DNA of 28,630 nucleotides from Pelargonium cotyledonis (GCA_036897625.1 JAYMTA010000444.1:1-28630), one strand, 5' to 3'; shown: positions 1-10,551, numbered from the stretch's first letter. Program-made: numbers and translations. Notes: a model not told the origin generated them from the letters alone.

Positions 1-77
1 AAAAATAGAAACAAAGCACTCATTTTGGGACAAAAAATTTAGACAAACAAGACACTCATTTTGGGACGGAGGGAGTA
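1..77 (-). mobile_element. Stowaway-like MITE, one end only (cut by window edge)
   Basis: The stretch ends in GGGACGGAGGGAGTA, the reverse complement of the TACTCCCTCCGTCCC terminus typical of plant Stowaway (Tc1/mariner-type) MITEs. The block CACTCATTTTGGGAC occurs twice inside it (about 18-32 and 53-67), so the terminal motif is repeated subterminally. The element at 20842-21085 has the same arrangement in the opposite orientation, so the two belong to one family. The other end lies outside the window. The family call rests on the terminus; the boundary is approximate. Confidence 0.75.
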
Positions 78-287
78 TTTTTTTTGCTGATAATGGGGCC
101 AAACCTGTTTATAGTTTTTAGCTATTGTGTTTGTCTTTCTGAATTGATGAGAATCATGTTTTGAAACTGAAAGTGTATCATCTTTGGTTAGAGATGGCAA
201 ATGAGCCAAGTTAGGTTGATTCTCATGATTGTTTATAATTGTCCTTGATCTAACCCGTGATTTCTGATAAATATTTGTCTGATGCAG

Positions 288-410
288 TTAACAATTTTGA
301 ACAAGGGATCTTGTGTTGGACAAGGTAGCTCATTGAGTAAAACGAGTAATTTCCATTTCAAGGTCAAGGAAAATGGTGCTGATTATTTCTATCCTGGAAG
401 CCAGACTTGA
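288..410 (+). CDS. Probable last coding exon of an unidentified gene entering from the left
   Basis: A good acceptor (ttgtctgatgcag, ending at 287) is followed by an open frame of 40 codons ending in TGA at 408-410. The peptide starts [15 protein letters not shown] and ends [15 protein letters not shown]. The other two frames close early. The composition looks coding (balanced, with aromatic and charged residues) and no donor is evident before the stop. It would be the 3' end of a + strand gene convergent with the PRR7-like gene, with the MITE at 1-77 in its last intron. I do not recognise the protein, and with one exon visible this is a tentative call. Confidence 0.45.
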   Translation, partial: LTILNKGSCVGQGSSLSKTSNFHFKVKENGADYFYPGSQT

Positions 411-1845
411 GAATGTTGAAGGGTCTCCTTTGTTTTCATGAAAAAGTTAAATCACATACTTCTCATTGTGTAGGAACCAAACCATGTCTCAATTCTGATC
501 AAATGCAAAATGAATCTTACTGAATATTTGGACTCTCTTTGTTCATGTGCAATGCCAATACTTTTTTTAAAATATATTTATACACCTATATTTTTGTAAC
601 ATATTTACATCATGTTGATATTAATATCAAGAATGTAAACATGCTAATGCAATTCAGTAAAACAAAGCCTTGGGCCAAACTATGGGTCAAGTCATAATTT
701 AAGGAGCTCAAACAGAAACAGCAATGCCCCCACCACTACTTCGTATGGTTTACTACTACGTTTTTATTTTTACTTTAGTGGACTGTAACTGTACTGTGTA
801 CTGGTCAGCTTATTATTTATCCATTTATTTTTTTGAAATGAAAAAAAAAAAGGACACCCTTTTTGGTGCTTGTGAAATGTGATAGACGAGTAATTTTCTA
901 CTATCCAGTTCAAAAGTACTTCGAATTTTGAGTCAGATTTTAGATTCCAAACCCAAGACCATGCTAAATTGCGCGGGTTTGTCCAACCCAAAAGTTGATC
1001 AAGTCGGACAAAAGTCAGGTTAGGTGCTCGCAAGTTTGGGTCCGAGCTCTGCTTTTTAATTATGTCAGCCCGACCCCCACTCTGCTCACAGTCACACAGA
1101 TAATCAGGATTAGGACTAGGAGGGAGGCATTGGAAATGGGAGGGACCAGAGTTTCACATGCCTTGTTGTTGGACTATTTTGTCATATCTTCTTGTACTTT
1201 CCATGTCACTAAAGTTCCTCCAATCATCACTTGACATCTCAGCCATTTCCACTCATTCTTTCACTTCCAGTTCTTTACCCATGTCACTAAAGTTCAGATT
1301 CTGTTCTTCTCACAATCACTGATGCCATGAATTGCATCAAGTAAATGCTTCTCTTCTGTCTAGACCCAGAAAACAAACCAGTACATGATTATAAGATTTC
1401 AAAGATGAACACTGTACTTGAATGAGGAGCTACTTTAACAAATCTGCAAATTAGGTATGCGACTCTCACTCTCTAAAACCCATCCTTTTGCTATATATGT
1501 TTACAATGGGATCAAACATCTGGTCTTACACAGGTCAACAAATACTATAGAAGACTGAGGAAAACGATAGCATACCGACTTATATATATATATATATATA
1601 TAAGCAATAGCACACCAATTTAAATTGAGGGCTGGCCACCTTACGAGAGGAGGCCACCTTCGGAGTTACAGGGCATATTAAGTCACACACAAATGCAGAA
1701 ACAGGAAATACAGACTAAGATGGTCTTTCAATACCTTATTCCTAACTTCCCTAGGAAAGATACAAGTTACCCCATCCCCATCCCTACGCCTAGTGCTAAA
1801 CTCATGTACAAATAATCCCACATGCACTGTTAGACTAGGGCTGAG
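411..1845. other. Convergent intergenic region and 3' UTR of the PRR7-like gene
   Basis: No convincing coding exon was seen on either strand. The right part, next to 1846, must include the 3' UTR of the - strand PRR7-like gene; its poly(A) site could not be placed. The stretch contains a perfect (TA)11 microsatellite at 1581-1602. Open frames at 770-1033 (-) and 995-1234 (+) are short, overlap each other and resemble nothing known. Confidence 0.5.
1581..1602. repeat. (TA)11 microsatellite
   Basis: Eleven uninterrupted TA units lie just beyond the 3' end of the PRR7-like coding region, possibly within its 3' UTR. The tract is likely length-variable between individuals. Confidence 0.9.
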
Positions 1846-4800
1846 TCAGCTAAGAGTGTCCTTGCCTTGGTTGTTATCGAGCACCACTTGCCGCACAAAT
1901 TGTCCTCGGATGCGCGGTCTTTGTTCTGCCAGTTTCTGCCTGCTGTGGTACCGAACCTGCAATCGATAAGACCATATTTCAAATGGTCAATAGCAGGTAA
2001 GGATATTTTATTTCATAGGTAAAATACTAGAATACATTCTTATCCCTGCTTTTGTCCGAGGAAAGGAGTAATTAGCCATTAGAGTATACGAGGAAGCAAA
2101 GGAAGATTGCTAGTTTGTTTCAGAAAGTAGGTTCCTTCCCTAGCCCTACCAATACCAATTTTTAGGGTTTCCTTCTCACTTCCCATATCTTTCCAAAACA
2201 GAGGGAAGTTTCTCTTCAAGTAAATTCAGTGTATTCACAGGCCAAGTTTGTTAAAGCAGGAATGCTAAAAAATGCAATTGTTTTACCTTTTTCTCAAAGC
2301 ATCTCTCCTTCCTCTTCTGGCGAAATTTTTGTAAGGCAGCTTCCCTCGGTGTAATACGACTTTGTTCAACTTCTGTCATGAGTCTGAATCTAATTCCTCC
2401 ATCACTTCCACCTTCCACAGCAACTTCATTATCACATTTATTAGCGGTTCCTTCGGCATTCACAATAGCACTGCTCATGTTCTCCCCGTTGCTTCCATGG
2501 TTACTTCCTGTGGCACTGACATTCATGCTATAATTACAAGCATCGCCTATTATGGGTGCATTCAACCTGTTGGATGACCCAGATTTCGGAGCTTCTTCTG
2601 TCATAGTTTCCATAGATAAATCAACATTGTCGTCTAACTGCTGCTGCTGCTCCTTCGTATTACGAACATGGTGGTGATGGTGGTGGTAATGGTGATGATG
2701 ATGTCGGACTTGGAATTGCTGCGGCTTGCCCCTTGCTGGGCCCAATACAACATCAGCTACTGCAGTCTCTGGCTTACCTTGTACCGTAGGTTGTGGGGCA
2801 GTTACATGGCTATCTTGAATTGGTTGGAACCCAGCAGAAGGATGGGGACTCTTGACTGTAGATTTAAGTCCTAGCTTGTCAGCAAATTCTGCTGTTGTGG
2901 TGAAAACATTATTTGTGGTGGAGCCCATGTCATTGTTGTTACTACTGCCATTGGAACGCTGATTAGGACTGATATTTGAATTAGATTGGAAGTTATGAAT
3001 TGAGTCCGTTTTCGCTGCTGCCTCTGAGCTATTATCAACTGGAGAACAGCTATCCACATTCCCCATTAGAGTCTGGTTAGCCGCTGATGCAGAATTATAC
3101 CTGAAATGGAATGACAATTGTTTGACTGTCAAGTTGTGTACCTTGATTGAAGGTATAAAAAGATAGCTATAATATTTTCTGGTAGTATAGTAATACCTTG
3201 TGAAGGCTGAAAGGCCCGAGTGTCGCAGTACATTTCGTTCATGAGCTGGGGTTCCAGCATCCCCTACATCTCTCTGCCTTTTTAAACTAAGTTCAAGTGA
3301 AGGCATTTCCTTGCTTGCATAGATGACTGTATCTTTAATGCTGGAAACCTTCGAGGAGCCATTTTGATTGCCTACGTCTTCACTTCCTATATGGGGATTA
3401 GAACTATAAGTAACAGCTTGGTTTCTTGATTCACAAGTTAGTTTCTCACTGTTGAGCTCCTGTTCTCCTTTCTCTAGATGATCATAACCTTCCTTTGAGA
3501 TAACTTCATGAAATTTGCCCTTGTCAGTGCCTTTTTCATTGGTAAGTATAATTTCACCAGGGTCTTCACGCTGCAAATTTGGAATTCTAGGTACTCCTAT
3601 CTCCAGGTCCTTGCCCATCACAACCTTGTCTAAAGAATAATAAGGGGGCATCACTTTAGCAAGACAAGAAAAAAATATATACACATGTGTGTGCGAGAGA
3701 ATTAGAGATACAATCTTGCATACCAAGTTTGTCATCCTGTTCTTTGCATTCCCTTGCATTAGTCACAGGCACCAAGTTATTGCTAATTGCTTCAGGCCTT
3801 GGTAGAACAACCTGAGCACAAGTACTATCTTGAGGTTCCGATTGGTCCCATGGTGATTGCGGCTGGGGGCTGTCAACTTCTACAGCTCTCTTAGTCCAAG
3901 AACTCTACAAAACATGAACAAAAGTATGCCAGAGTAAATGTCAAGTTGGCGTTGCCTTAGAACTCTTAAGGGTATATTACATGTTATACATCATCACAAA
4001 CCGGTTAGCTTAAATATATATATATTGATAAAACACTGCATGGTTCACACAAGGCTAGATATGTCTTTTGTTGGGTTCTGTAGAGTCTCATTCTCTGATT
4101 TGTGAAATTTCATAGCGTAGAGAATTGGTCATCTAGCCAAAAGGGCGCCTTATCTCTCCATTATCATATTCCACAGATTGTATCCATCAAACTTGGAAGT
4201 GAATAATTTCCACCAGTAGATAAATTGGATAAAGATTAGAGAGAAATAGAAGGCAATGTATTGTGAATGCTATTAACAATTTAACCATTCTATTACTCAT
4301 GCTTGTTTTTGATTTAATGCCCAGATCAATTTCTTTGGGTAATTGTTGAGTCTCAGCCACTAGTAGTTTGGGTGAGACTCCTTGCTCTCATATCAATATG
4401 GGGAAATAAAGAACTAACCGGGAAAACATATTGAAAAAAAATCAAGTGTCTCAGTTTCTTCCACATCTGGAACAAACATGTGTTATTACTAGCAAAGTTA
4501 AAGCAACCAATAAGCCTGAATCATTGAACTGAATATGCAACATGTATTAAGGAGGAAGACCTGAAAATATAAACTAGTTTCCACATCCTTGAATGGAATA
4601 TAAAATACCTGCTGAGTGCCACTACCATTGTCGCTTCCATTTCTAACATTCACACTAATGCATCTGATATCGCCCTCATCGTTGCTCCCAGTATTGTTGT
4701 CATTCTCTTCAACACTTTTTGACTTTATGGACTTTTGAGTTCGTATACCACTTTCACTTCCACTACCACTAGACTGATGAAAGGAGTAATAGATGTAAAA

Positions 4801-7226
4801 TAGAAGAGAAACATTCGCACTCTGTGGTACTATATCAATGAAGCAGTAAATAATTATAAATATGTAGATTGAAAAATACAGAAAGTTCACAGAAGTTGTA
4901 CAAAAATTAGAATGTCTCCTGGAGTAAAATTTGGATCAATGAAATGGCCCCGAGCAAAATTAATGCTTCCTTTTCAGTTGGAATAGTTGGACAATAGGTG
5001 CCATGACAGTTAAATGATGAACATGTGACAACCTGAAATAAAATACGATAACTATAACTACTCACGCTGTGACATCTCCTCCAAATATGTTGCCACAGAT
5101 TTTTAAGCTCATTCTTTCGAATAGGCTTCACTAAAAAGTCAACTGCACCCTTTGACAAACACTTAAAGACTATACCCATAGAATCATGAGATGACATCAC
5201 TGCACACAGAACTCACCGGGTGTACCAATTAAAGCATCAATTTATTAGATAAAAGGGGTTAAGTGCTAATGTAGTATGGAAGTTATAACATCATAGATAT
5301 ACTCACTAATCACAGGAATGTTCTTGCGAGTTTTGTGACTCATAATCTTGTACAGAAGAGCAATGCCTGATAAACAAGGCTCCACCTCAGTTAAAACTAG
5401 ATCAATGTGACTGGTCAGATCTTCTAAGATTTTCCATGCTTGTAAACCATTCGCTACTGCCATAACTGCCAAGAATGTAAAACATGTTAGAATCAATCTG
5501 CTTAAGAAAGGAAACAGTTCCATGCAACCATAGAATACTCAAGATACTTTTTAAACAGTTATTCATGTGTCAGACCATCAGAGTAGAAAGTGGCTTTCAT
5601 TCATAATAGATAAAAGATGGTTAATGGTAATTTTCAAAACCTACATCCCTCAAGGAAGTAACCTTCTTTTACATCCATCTTCAATAACTATCAGCCAGAA
5701 ACCAGATAATTAGAAAATCTAATTGGCAAACAAGTCGAACACATTTAAATAGGTGAATTCTGTATAAATGCCTCTCCCAGTATCTGTCAGTAATACACTA
5801 TTTTTCTGTGATATACTGTGAAGATTTTCTTAGTATTGATAAAAGGTGCTGAACAATGTAGGCTAACCTCCTAAAGGGGAGACAGGAGCCAAATCAAGAG
5901 TGCAAGCTCAACAACAATGGTCAAAATCTTTCGTCATGCGTGAATTGATATAAAAGGTGGGAATAGTTTATAGGTACACAATACCCTCAGTGTACCGATA
6001 ATCTGCTATATTGTTTTAGCTGGATATTGGCTACATTGCAGCCAAATATCAATTAAGGTAGTGGTAACTGGGAAGAAATTAGGGTAAAATCTCACGGTTA
6101 CCTTGGCAGGATTAGCATGCACTTAAACTTTATTTAATTGTATCTGTTTGATAATATTAGCAAGTATTTTGTTTCTTATGTTTCTTATTGGATTTTTCTC
6201 CTTTCCCTTGTGCATGATATTGTATCACAAAATCCATAGATGGAACTTTCTTTTCTTTGCATAATAAAACGGCATGAAAGTAATCACATACAATTTCAGT
6301 GGCATTGGTCAAAGACCTACTATTTTTATATGCTAACTGACTAACAATAACAATAACTGTTTACCATCTGGACTCCATTAAGTAAATGGGATTATGTGTC
6401 ACACCTCTTGTATGCTACACTAAGTAATGGGAATCATGCATTTTTTGTGTGTAAATTAGGAACTATGCATACATATTTTCTTTCTCAACCCATTCCCATT
6501 CCCATTCCCATTACTCACTTGAACCCATTTTCATCTCCTCTGAAGAAAAAAGAAATGGGACACCCATTCCTAAATTATTATACGTCCTTAGACATGAGAC
6601 AATAATGGATCTGAGTAGACACAGACTGGGAATTATATATTCCCATTCCTAAATTATTATATGCCATTAAACATGAGACAGAATGGCATCTGAGTAGACA
6701 CAAAGAAGGGGAATTATATCCACATTCCCATTCTTTGATTCCATTCCATTCTAGACAGTCTGAACGCTAGCTAACAATATTGTTTTTCTTAGTAGTAGAA
6801 AATATGCATCGAAGTCTAGACCATGGGTAAAACTGTTCTATGTAATATCGTCAAAAGTTAACCTTCATAGCCGCAATTTCGCAGTAATGCACTGACAACA
6901 TGGCGAGTTGAATCATCGTGTTCCACCAATAGAACCTTTAAAGACCTAAGAGGCAGAAACTTCTCCCAGCGAACTACAGGAGGCTCTCGGCGCTGCTGCT
7001 GTGGCCTCTGCAGGAAATCCTGGGAAGGAACTTGAATTGGTTCCACCCGCCCTTCACGTACATCTTCGACATTCTCGTTAATCTGTGACTCGTCTTCCTC
7101 TGAGAGCTCCTGGCCCTCACCTGTAACTCCATCCCTTATTTTCTTTTGATCACCTAGCATATGATTGATTAGATCCGCCAACTCACCAGTTACGGAGCCA
7201 TTATTATTCATCTGAACTATCCCCAT
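1846..7226 (-). CDS. PRR7: Pseudo-response regulator, PRR7/PRR37 type (circadian clock)
   Basis: Eight coding exons, listed 5' to 3': 7226-6863, 5465-5307, 5199-5066, 4773-4609, 3904-3724, 3629-3197, 3100-2287 and 1956-1846. They sum to 2361 nt (786 residues plus TGA); all introns are GT/AG and phases match. Residues about 97-215 form a receiver-like domain ([13 protein letters not shown]; later [12 protein letters not shown] with Lys199). Glu148 in LVLTEV sits where true response regulators have the phospho-accepting Asp, as in all plant PRRs. Residues 731-773 form the CCT domain (REAALQKF ... RGQFVRQV), which in this family is nuclear and mediates DNA binding. [14 protein letters not shown] in exon 5 is typical of the PRR7/PRR3/PRR37 clade. 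These proteins repress CCA1/LHY-type morning genes and influence flowering time. The start is the ATG at 7226; [10 protein letters not shown] resembles eudicot PRR37-like N-termini. Odd points: one codon is missing after TEV (TEVEPCLSG), a His tract lies at 612-623, and the CCT has FEKK and RYHSR variants. Assignment to PRR7 rather than PRR3 is by recall, not alignment. Confidence 0.93.
2668..2703 (-). repeat. Poly-histidine-coding tract in PRR7-like exon 7
   Basis: Twelve codons encode five His, one Tyr (residue 617) and six His (residues 612-623), using mixed CAT/CAC codons. A short Gln run (EQQQQLDD) follows a few residues on. The tract lies in the low-complexity linker between the receiver and CCT domains. 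Confidence 0.92.
6488..6512. repeat. CCCATT hexanucleotide microsatellite
   Basis: About four units of CCCATT occur in intron 1 of the PRR7-like gene, near the 79-bp tandem duplication that also carries the CCCATTCC word. Confidence 0.85.
6563..6720. repeat. 79-bp tandem duplication, two copies
   Basis: Copy 1 (6563-6641) and copy 2 (6642-6720) both begin CCCATTCCTAAATTATTATA. They share ACATGAGACA and CTGAGTAGACACA, and both finish near GGGAATTATAT. A few substitutions separate them, so the duplication is not very recent. It lies within an intron. Confidence 0.85.
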
Positions 7227-7300
7227 CAACCAGATTCAAAGAGACCAATTATAACGAAGGCACTGGAACGAATGAGTGGACTGGCAGACAGCTTGCTCAT
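7226..7300 (-). other. Upstream ORF (24 codons) overlapping the PRR7-like start
   Basis: On the - strand an ATG at 7300-7298 opens 24 codons (starting MSKLSASPLIRSS, ending GLFESG). The TGA occupies 7228-7226, so its last base is the A of the main ATG (TGATG). If the leader is spliced as proposed (8739 to 7344), no earlier ATG lies in the visible leader, making this the first AUG a scanning ribosome meets. Such one-base overlaps are compatible with reinitiation or leaky scanning; function is inferred. Confidence 0.6.
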
Positions 7301-7344
7301 CCCTTTGTCTACGGATAAATACAAAATCAAGTCTCTCAACAAAC

Positions 7345-8738
7345 CTACACAAGAATATAAATAAAAAAAACATGAATCAGAAATAAAACAGAAAGTAAAC
7401 TATTGCAACAGCAGCCGCCATATACCAATCAGAAAATATCTTAAATACTCTAAAACTAATTCACCCATGTAACAAGAGAGATGACATTTCTATCTAAGCC
7501 TATCTAGATTCAGCAAGCATGACTTGGTATTTTGTTGCAGCAAAAGGTTACCAAATAAAAGAAGAAAAGGAACCAACATTTTAAATCTTGTTATTATACT
7601 CATTCAAGACCCAAACTGCATAATCAGCATATAAACTGAACATATGTATTAGAACAAGTTAAACCAAGAACCAACAAAACAACAATATATGATGGACAAC
7701 TTCCATTTCATTTTTCTTTAATCTTGTAGGGAAACCAATGAGATGCAATATACAGTAAATTTCTTACGTAAGTAAATATATAGTAAGTACCAGGATGCCA
7801 AGATAAGAAGAAAAAGAAATTCACAGAAAATGGACACCCATCAGAGTGAACTAACCTTACTTTTAAGGAATATAGGGGGAATAAGAGAAAAATAAAAAAA
7901 AGGAATTTGCATACAGAACCTCCTAATTTGAGCATGGTTGAGAACTAAGTGTGACAAATCCCACTCTCCGGGACACTTACAAGTTTTCACTTTGACTGGG
8001 GTGTCGAAGGTAGTAACACCGAACAATTAAACATACTTTCATGAGTTTACATTAATTGAACAATATTATGTACGCTTTCTTGAGAAAACTCACCCACAAA
8101 AAGAGATTAGACTTGTCAATATTGGATTTTACTTCATTGCAAACCCCAACAAGCTCTCAATTTTTCTTGCTGCTAAATTGAGCCGAAACTGAACTGGTCA
8201 ACTTATTCTTTCTCGACTGCAGAACCAACTGAAGCACAATAATAAAAGAAAAAAATATTTCAATTTCAATGTCAATTTACATTTGTTATTGCAACCAATT
8301 AAAACTTACAAGATTAGATCAAAACCTTCTCAATCTTCCACAAAGGAAACAAACAGAAATGAGTCTCTAGTTCAAAGAACAACAACAAATATATGAATAG
8401 ATCTAACGGAGTGAAAATAAATGGTTAAATAATTATGAGAAAATTAAACCTTCCATCTTTTATTCAAAGTTCCAGATAATATCCATCAAAACTGAGACCA
8501 AATTGAACCCGTCAATTTCTATATATATTTTTTCTTTTCCAATTCAAATTCAGTTTCATTTTCTGAGTTTCTTAACAGCCAAACCAACTAGACCAGAGAA
8601 CAGCTTCTCAATCTCCCAAAAACGAATTCAAAACACAGTATACAAAACCAAAGCAACAAAACTACATAGATCTACTAAATTGAGGGGGAAAAAAATAATA
8701 ATCCTTCCATTTTTGATCGAGAGTTGAAGAAAATATAC
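7345..8738 (-). other. Intron in the 5' UTR of the PRR7-like gene
   Basis: The acceptor near 7345 is strong (T-rich tract, then TTCTTGTGTAG before GTTTGTTGAG), and a plausible donor (CTGAG/GTATAT) lies at 8738. Large leader introns are common in PRR genes. Other donor-like sites (about 7970 and 8310) could give alternative leaders. The intron has an evening-element-type word at 7433-7441 and no coding exon I can support. Confidence 0.55.
7433..7441 (+). promoter_or_regulatory. Evening-element sequence AAAATATCT
   Basis: An exact match to AAAATATCT, the evening element bound by CCA1/LHY/RVE MYB-like factors in Arabidopsis. It sits in the leader intron of the PRR7-like gene, about 100 nt upstream of the exon carrying the start codon. 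PRR genes are known to be under CCA1/LHY/RVE control. A 9-base match can arise by chance, so function is inferred. Confidence 0.4.
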
Positions 8739-8930
8739 CTCAGAACTTTCAACCAAACTCGATCCAATAACCAAAACAAAATGATCGGAGCTCAGAAAAT
8801 CCAAATCGAAAGAAAAACTTGGAAGTTGAGATAATTTTTTCAAGGGTTTTCGAATCGAGAGCGAGGTTTTGAAGAAGCTTGACTGGTCGAGAAACGGCGA
8901 AGCTAAAGGTGAGAGAAAAAGATACTAATG
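8739..8930 (-). other. Probable first (non-coding) exon of the PRR7-like gene
   Basis: The - strand sequence is pyrimidine-rich (cttttctctc, cttcttc, ctcgctctcg), typical of a plant leader, and contains no ATG. It ends at a plausible donor at 8738. The transcription start is unknown; 8930 is a guess from the change in composition. Confidence 0.5.
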
Positions 8931-8944
8931 TACGCTCGATTCGA

Positions 8945-9096
8945 TGACGTGGACCAAAGGAAGGTCTCGAGTGATACCACGTGTCACGACACGTCACCTG
9001 TGATTTGTGTGAGCTGGACCAAAATCTAAAGCTCAACTGTGAAGAGCTCGTCGATAAATCTGAAGCGATCGTCTAGATCGTGCTGGGACACGTGGC
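8945..9096. promoter_or_regulatory. G-box / ABRE-like ACGT cluster in the PRR7-like promoter
   Basis: Four ACGT-core sites lie within 152 bp upstream of the leader exon: TGACGTGG (8945-8952), CACGTG (8978-8983), GACACGTCA (8988-8996) and ACACGTGGC (9088-9096). Such motifs are bound by bZIP (HY5, ABF) and bHLH (PIF) factors. PIF/HY5 input into PRR genes is known in Arabidopsis; occupancy here is inferred. Confidence 0.6.
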
Positions 9097-9099
9097 GCA

Positions 9100-10550
9100 T
9101 CCTGCGACGAGTTAAAGGTTCTGGGAAATAAAATATTTTTTTATGCTAAGGAGATACGAGTCCATACGATGTCGTTTCTCTTGCAAACGCTCAGTGCTGG
9201 CCACGTATGCTTCTCAAATCGATGACGGAGTTAACGGTAGATGCCATGTCAGCAAGGCTGAGCTCACCTGTCCAGTAAGCACCGTCCGTTTAGGACGCGT
9301 TTGGGCCACACCGATTAAATAATGGTTTAATAGACAAATATCCCAGAGCTAAAAAAGTCGGCGAAACCAATAAGCAATTAAATAATTAGTTTAATGTTAT
9401 TAATAGTAATTATATTAGGAATACTATATCCGACATATTTAGTTCTTCATCAGAGTTTCTTATTTGAACCACTAATATTTGTGCGCATTAGTTTAATGAA
9501 TAAACACATATTTAGTAGATTCGACATGATTAGTCTTGTTCTTCCGTTGATTCATCATCACTATTGACTCATCTCTTTCAATTCACTTGCAGACGACGTA
9601 ATATTATCTTCGCTTTCTTTATTGACTAGTTTGTGATAGTATGTTTATTACACATAGATTAGTTATTTTCATGTTTTTTTTGTCTTAAAATGTTTAGTTC
9701 TAATATTTGTATTCTAGTTTATTTTTACTCTCATGGTGGAGTTTGCAGTCTATTTTCTTTTGTTGAAAGTTTTGTTTTCTCTTCTATTGTTAGAAGTTTT
9801 GTTTCGTTTTCCCTTGTTAAGAAGTGGTTTTGTGACGGACTTTGATGCATCTTAAGTAATGAAAATTGTGCAAATGGGATAAAACTATTGTCTTTGGTTT
9901 AATCGGTGATATCTTGAATCTTGTTGATCGTAAAGCTATAATTAATATTATACAAATTACTTTTGAAAAAATAGTAATTATATTAATGGTTCCTTCAAAA
10001 ATAATTATATGAGTGGATGTATAACACCATGTAAAGAGAAAGTTTTAGGTAAAAAAGGCAAAAGGAGTTTTTTTTTTTTTTTTTTATGGAAATTTGAGGT
10101 TGATAATTTGTTATAAAAATTGTTGTATTTCACGGATAATGATCTTATATTAAGGACCCAAAACACATAATCAATTGTTGTTTTAGTTCTCATCAACTAA
10201 TTACCACATATTATTTGACATACTTGTATGTGAAATTTGTTACTTCTTGTTATATAAATTGGGTGTTCCGCCTTCTAGCTTAAACTTTATAGTTAAAGTA
10301 AAGTTTAATATGTTGTGTTATTTAATTTGCGCGTAATGAGTAGTATTAATATATCTCACATCAAAAGATTATAAATTTTTTCGCCTCTTGATTATTAGTT
10401 GAGTTTTACACCTATCAACTTAAGTTTTTTACTTGGAGTCGAGTTTAAGAAAATGAGAAAATTATTATAAAAAAAGGTCCCTTAACCTTGACATCTCTCA
10501 TACTTGATACACCTATCTTTTTGGGCAACTATAAAATACATCATCATTTC
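9100..10550. other. Intergenic, no gene seen
   Basis: The sequence is AT-rich with homopolymer runs (a T run at about 10069-10086). Open frames are short and low-complexity. No splice-bounded coding segment, RNA gene or clear transposon terminus was recognised. Confidence 0.5.
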
Positions 10551-10551
10551 C

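Larger units (their letters stand above)
5466..6862 (-). other. Intron 1 of the PRR7-like CDS, with repeat insertions
   Basis: This 1.4-kb intron separates receiver exons 1 and 2 (donor GAAG/GTTAAC, acceptor CTTGGCAG). Its part nearest exon 1 holds a CCCATT microsatellite and a 79-bp tandem duplication, both rich in ATTCCC words. That composition suggests an old MITE-like insertion, but termini and target duplication were not found. Nothing else coding was seen in it. Confidence 0.75.

Noticed and set aside
2362-2874. + strand open frames opposite PRR7-like exon 7
   Set aside because: They are antisense shadows of the low-complexity linker (His codons read as Met/Val runs) and lie within a confident exon.
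3101-3196. Continuous reading through the intron between exons 6 and 7 of the PRR7-like gene
   Set aside because: The frame stays open by chance, but good donor and acceptor sites with matching phase (AG/G TAT) restore the family sequence [14 protein letters not shown]. Retention is possible but not the main form.
7227-7229. In-frame TTG one codon upstream as the PRR7-like start
   Set aside because: The ATG at 7226 is the normal start and matches the family N-terminus; the TTG is only an alternative initiation codon.
8749-9036. 95-codon - strand open frame in the PRR7-like promoter and leader
   Set aside because: It begins upstream of the likely leader, has no family resemblance and coincides with the pyrimidine-rich UTR.
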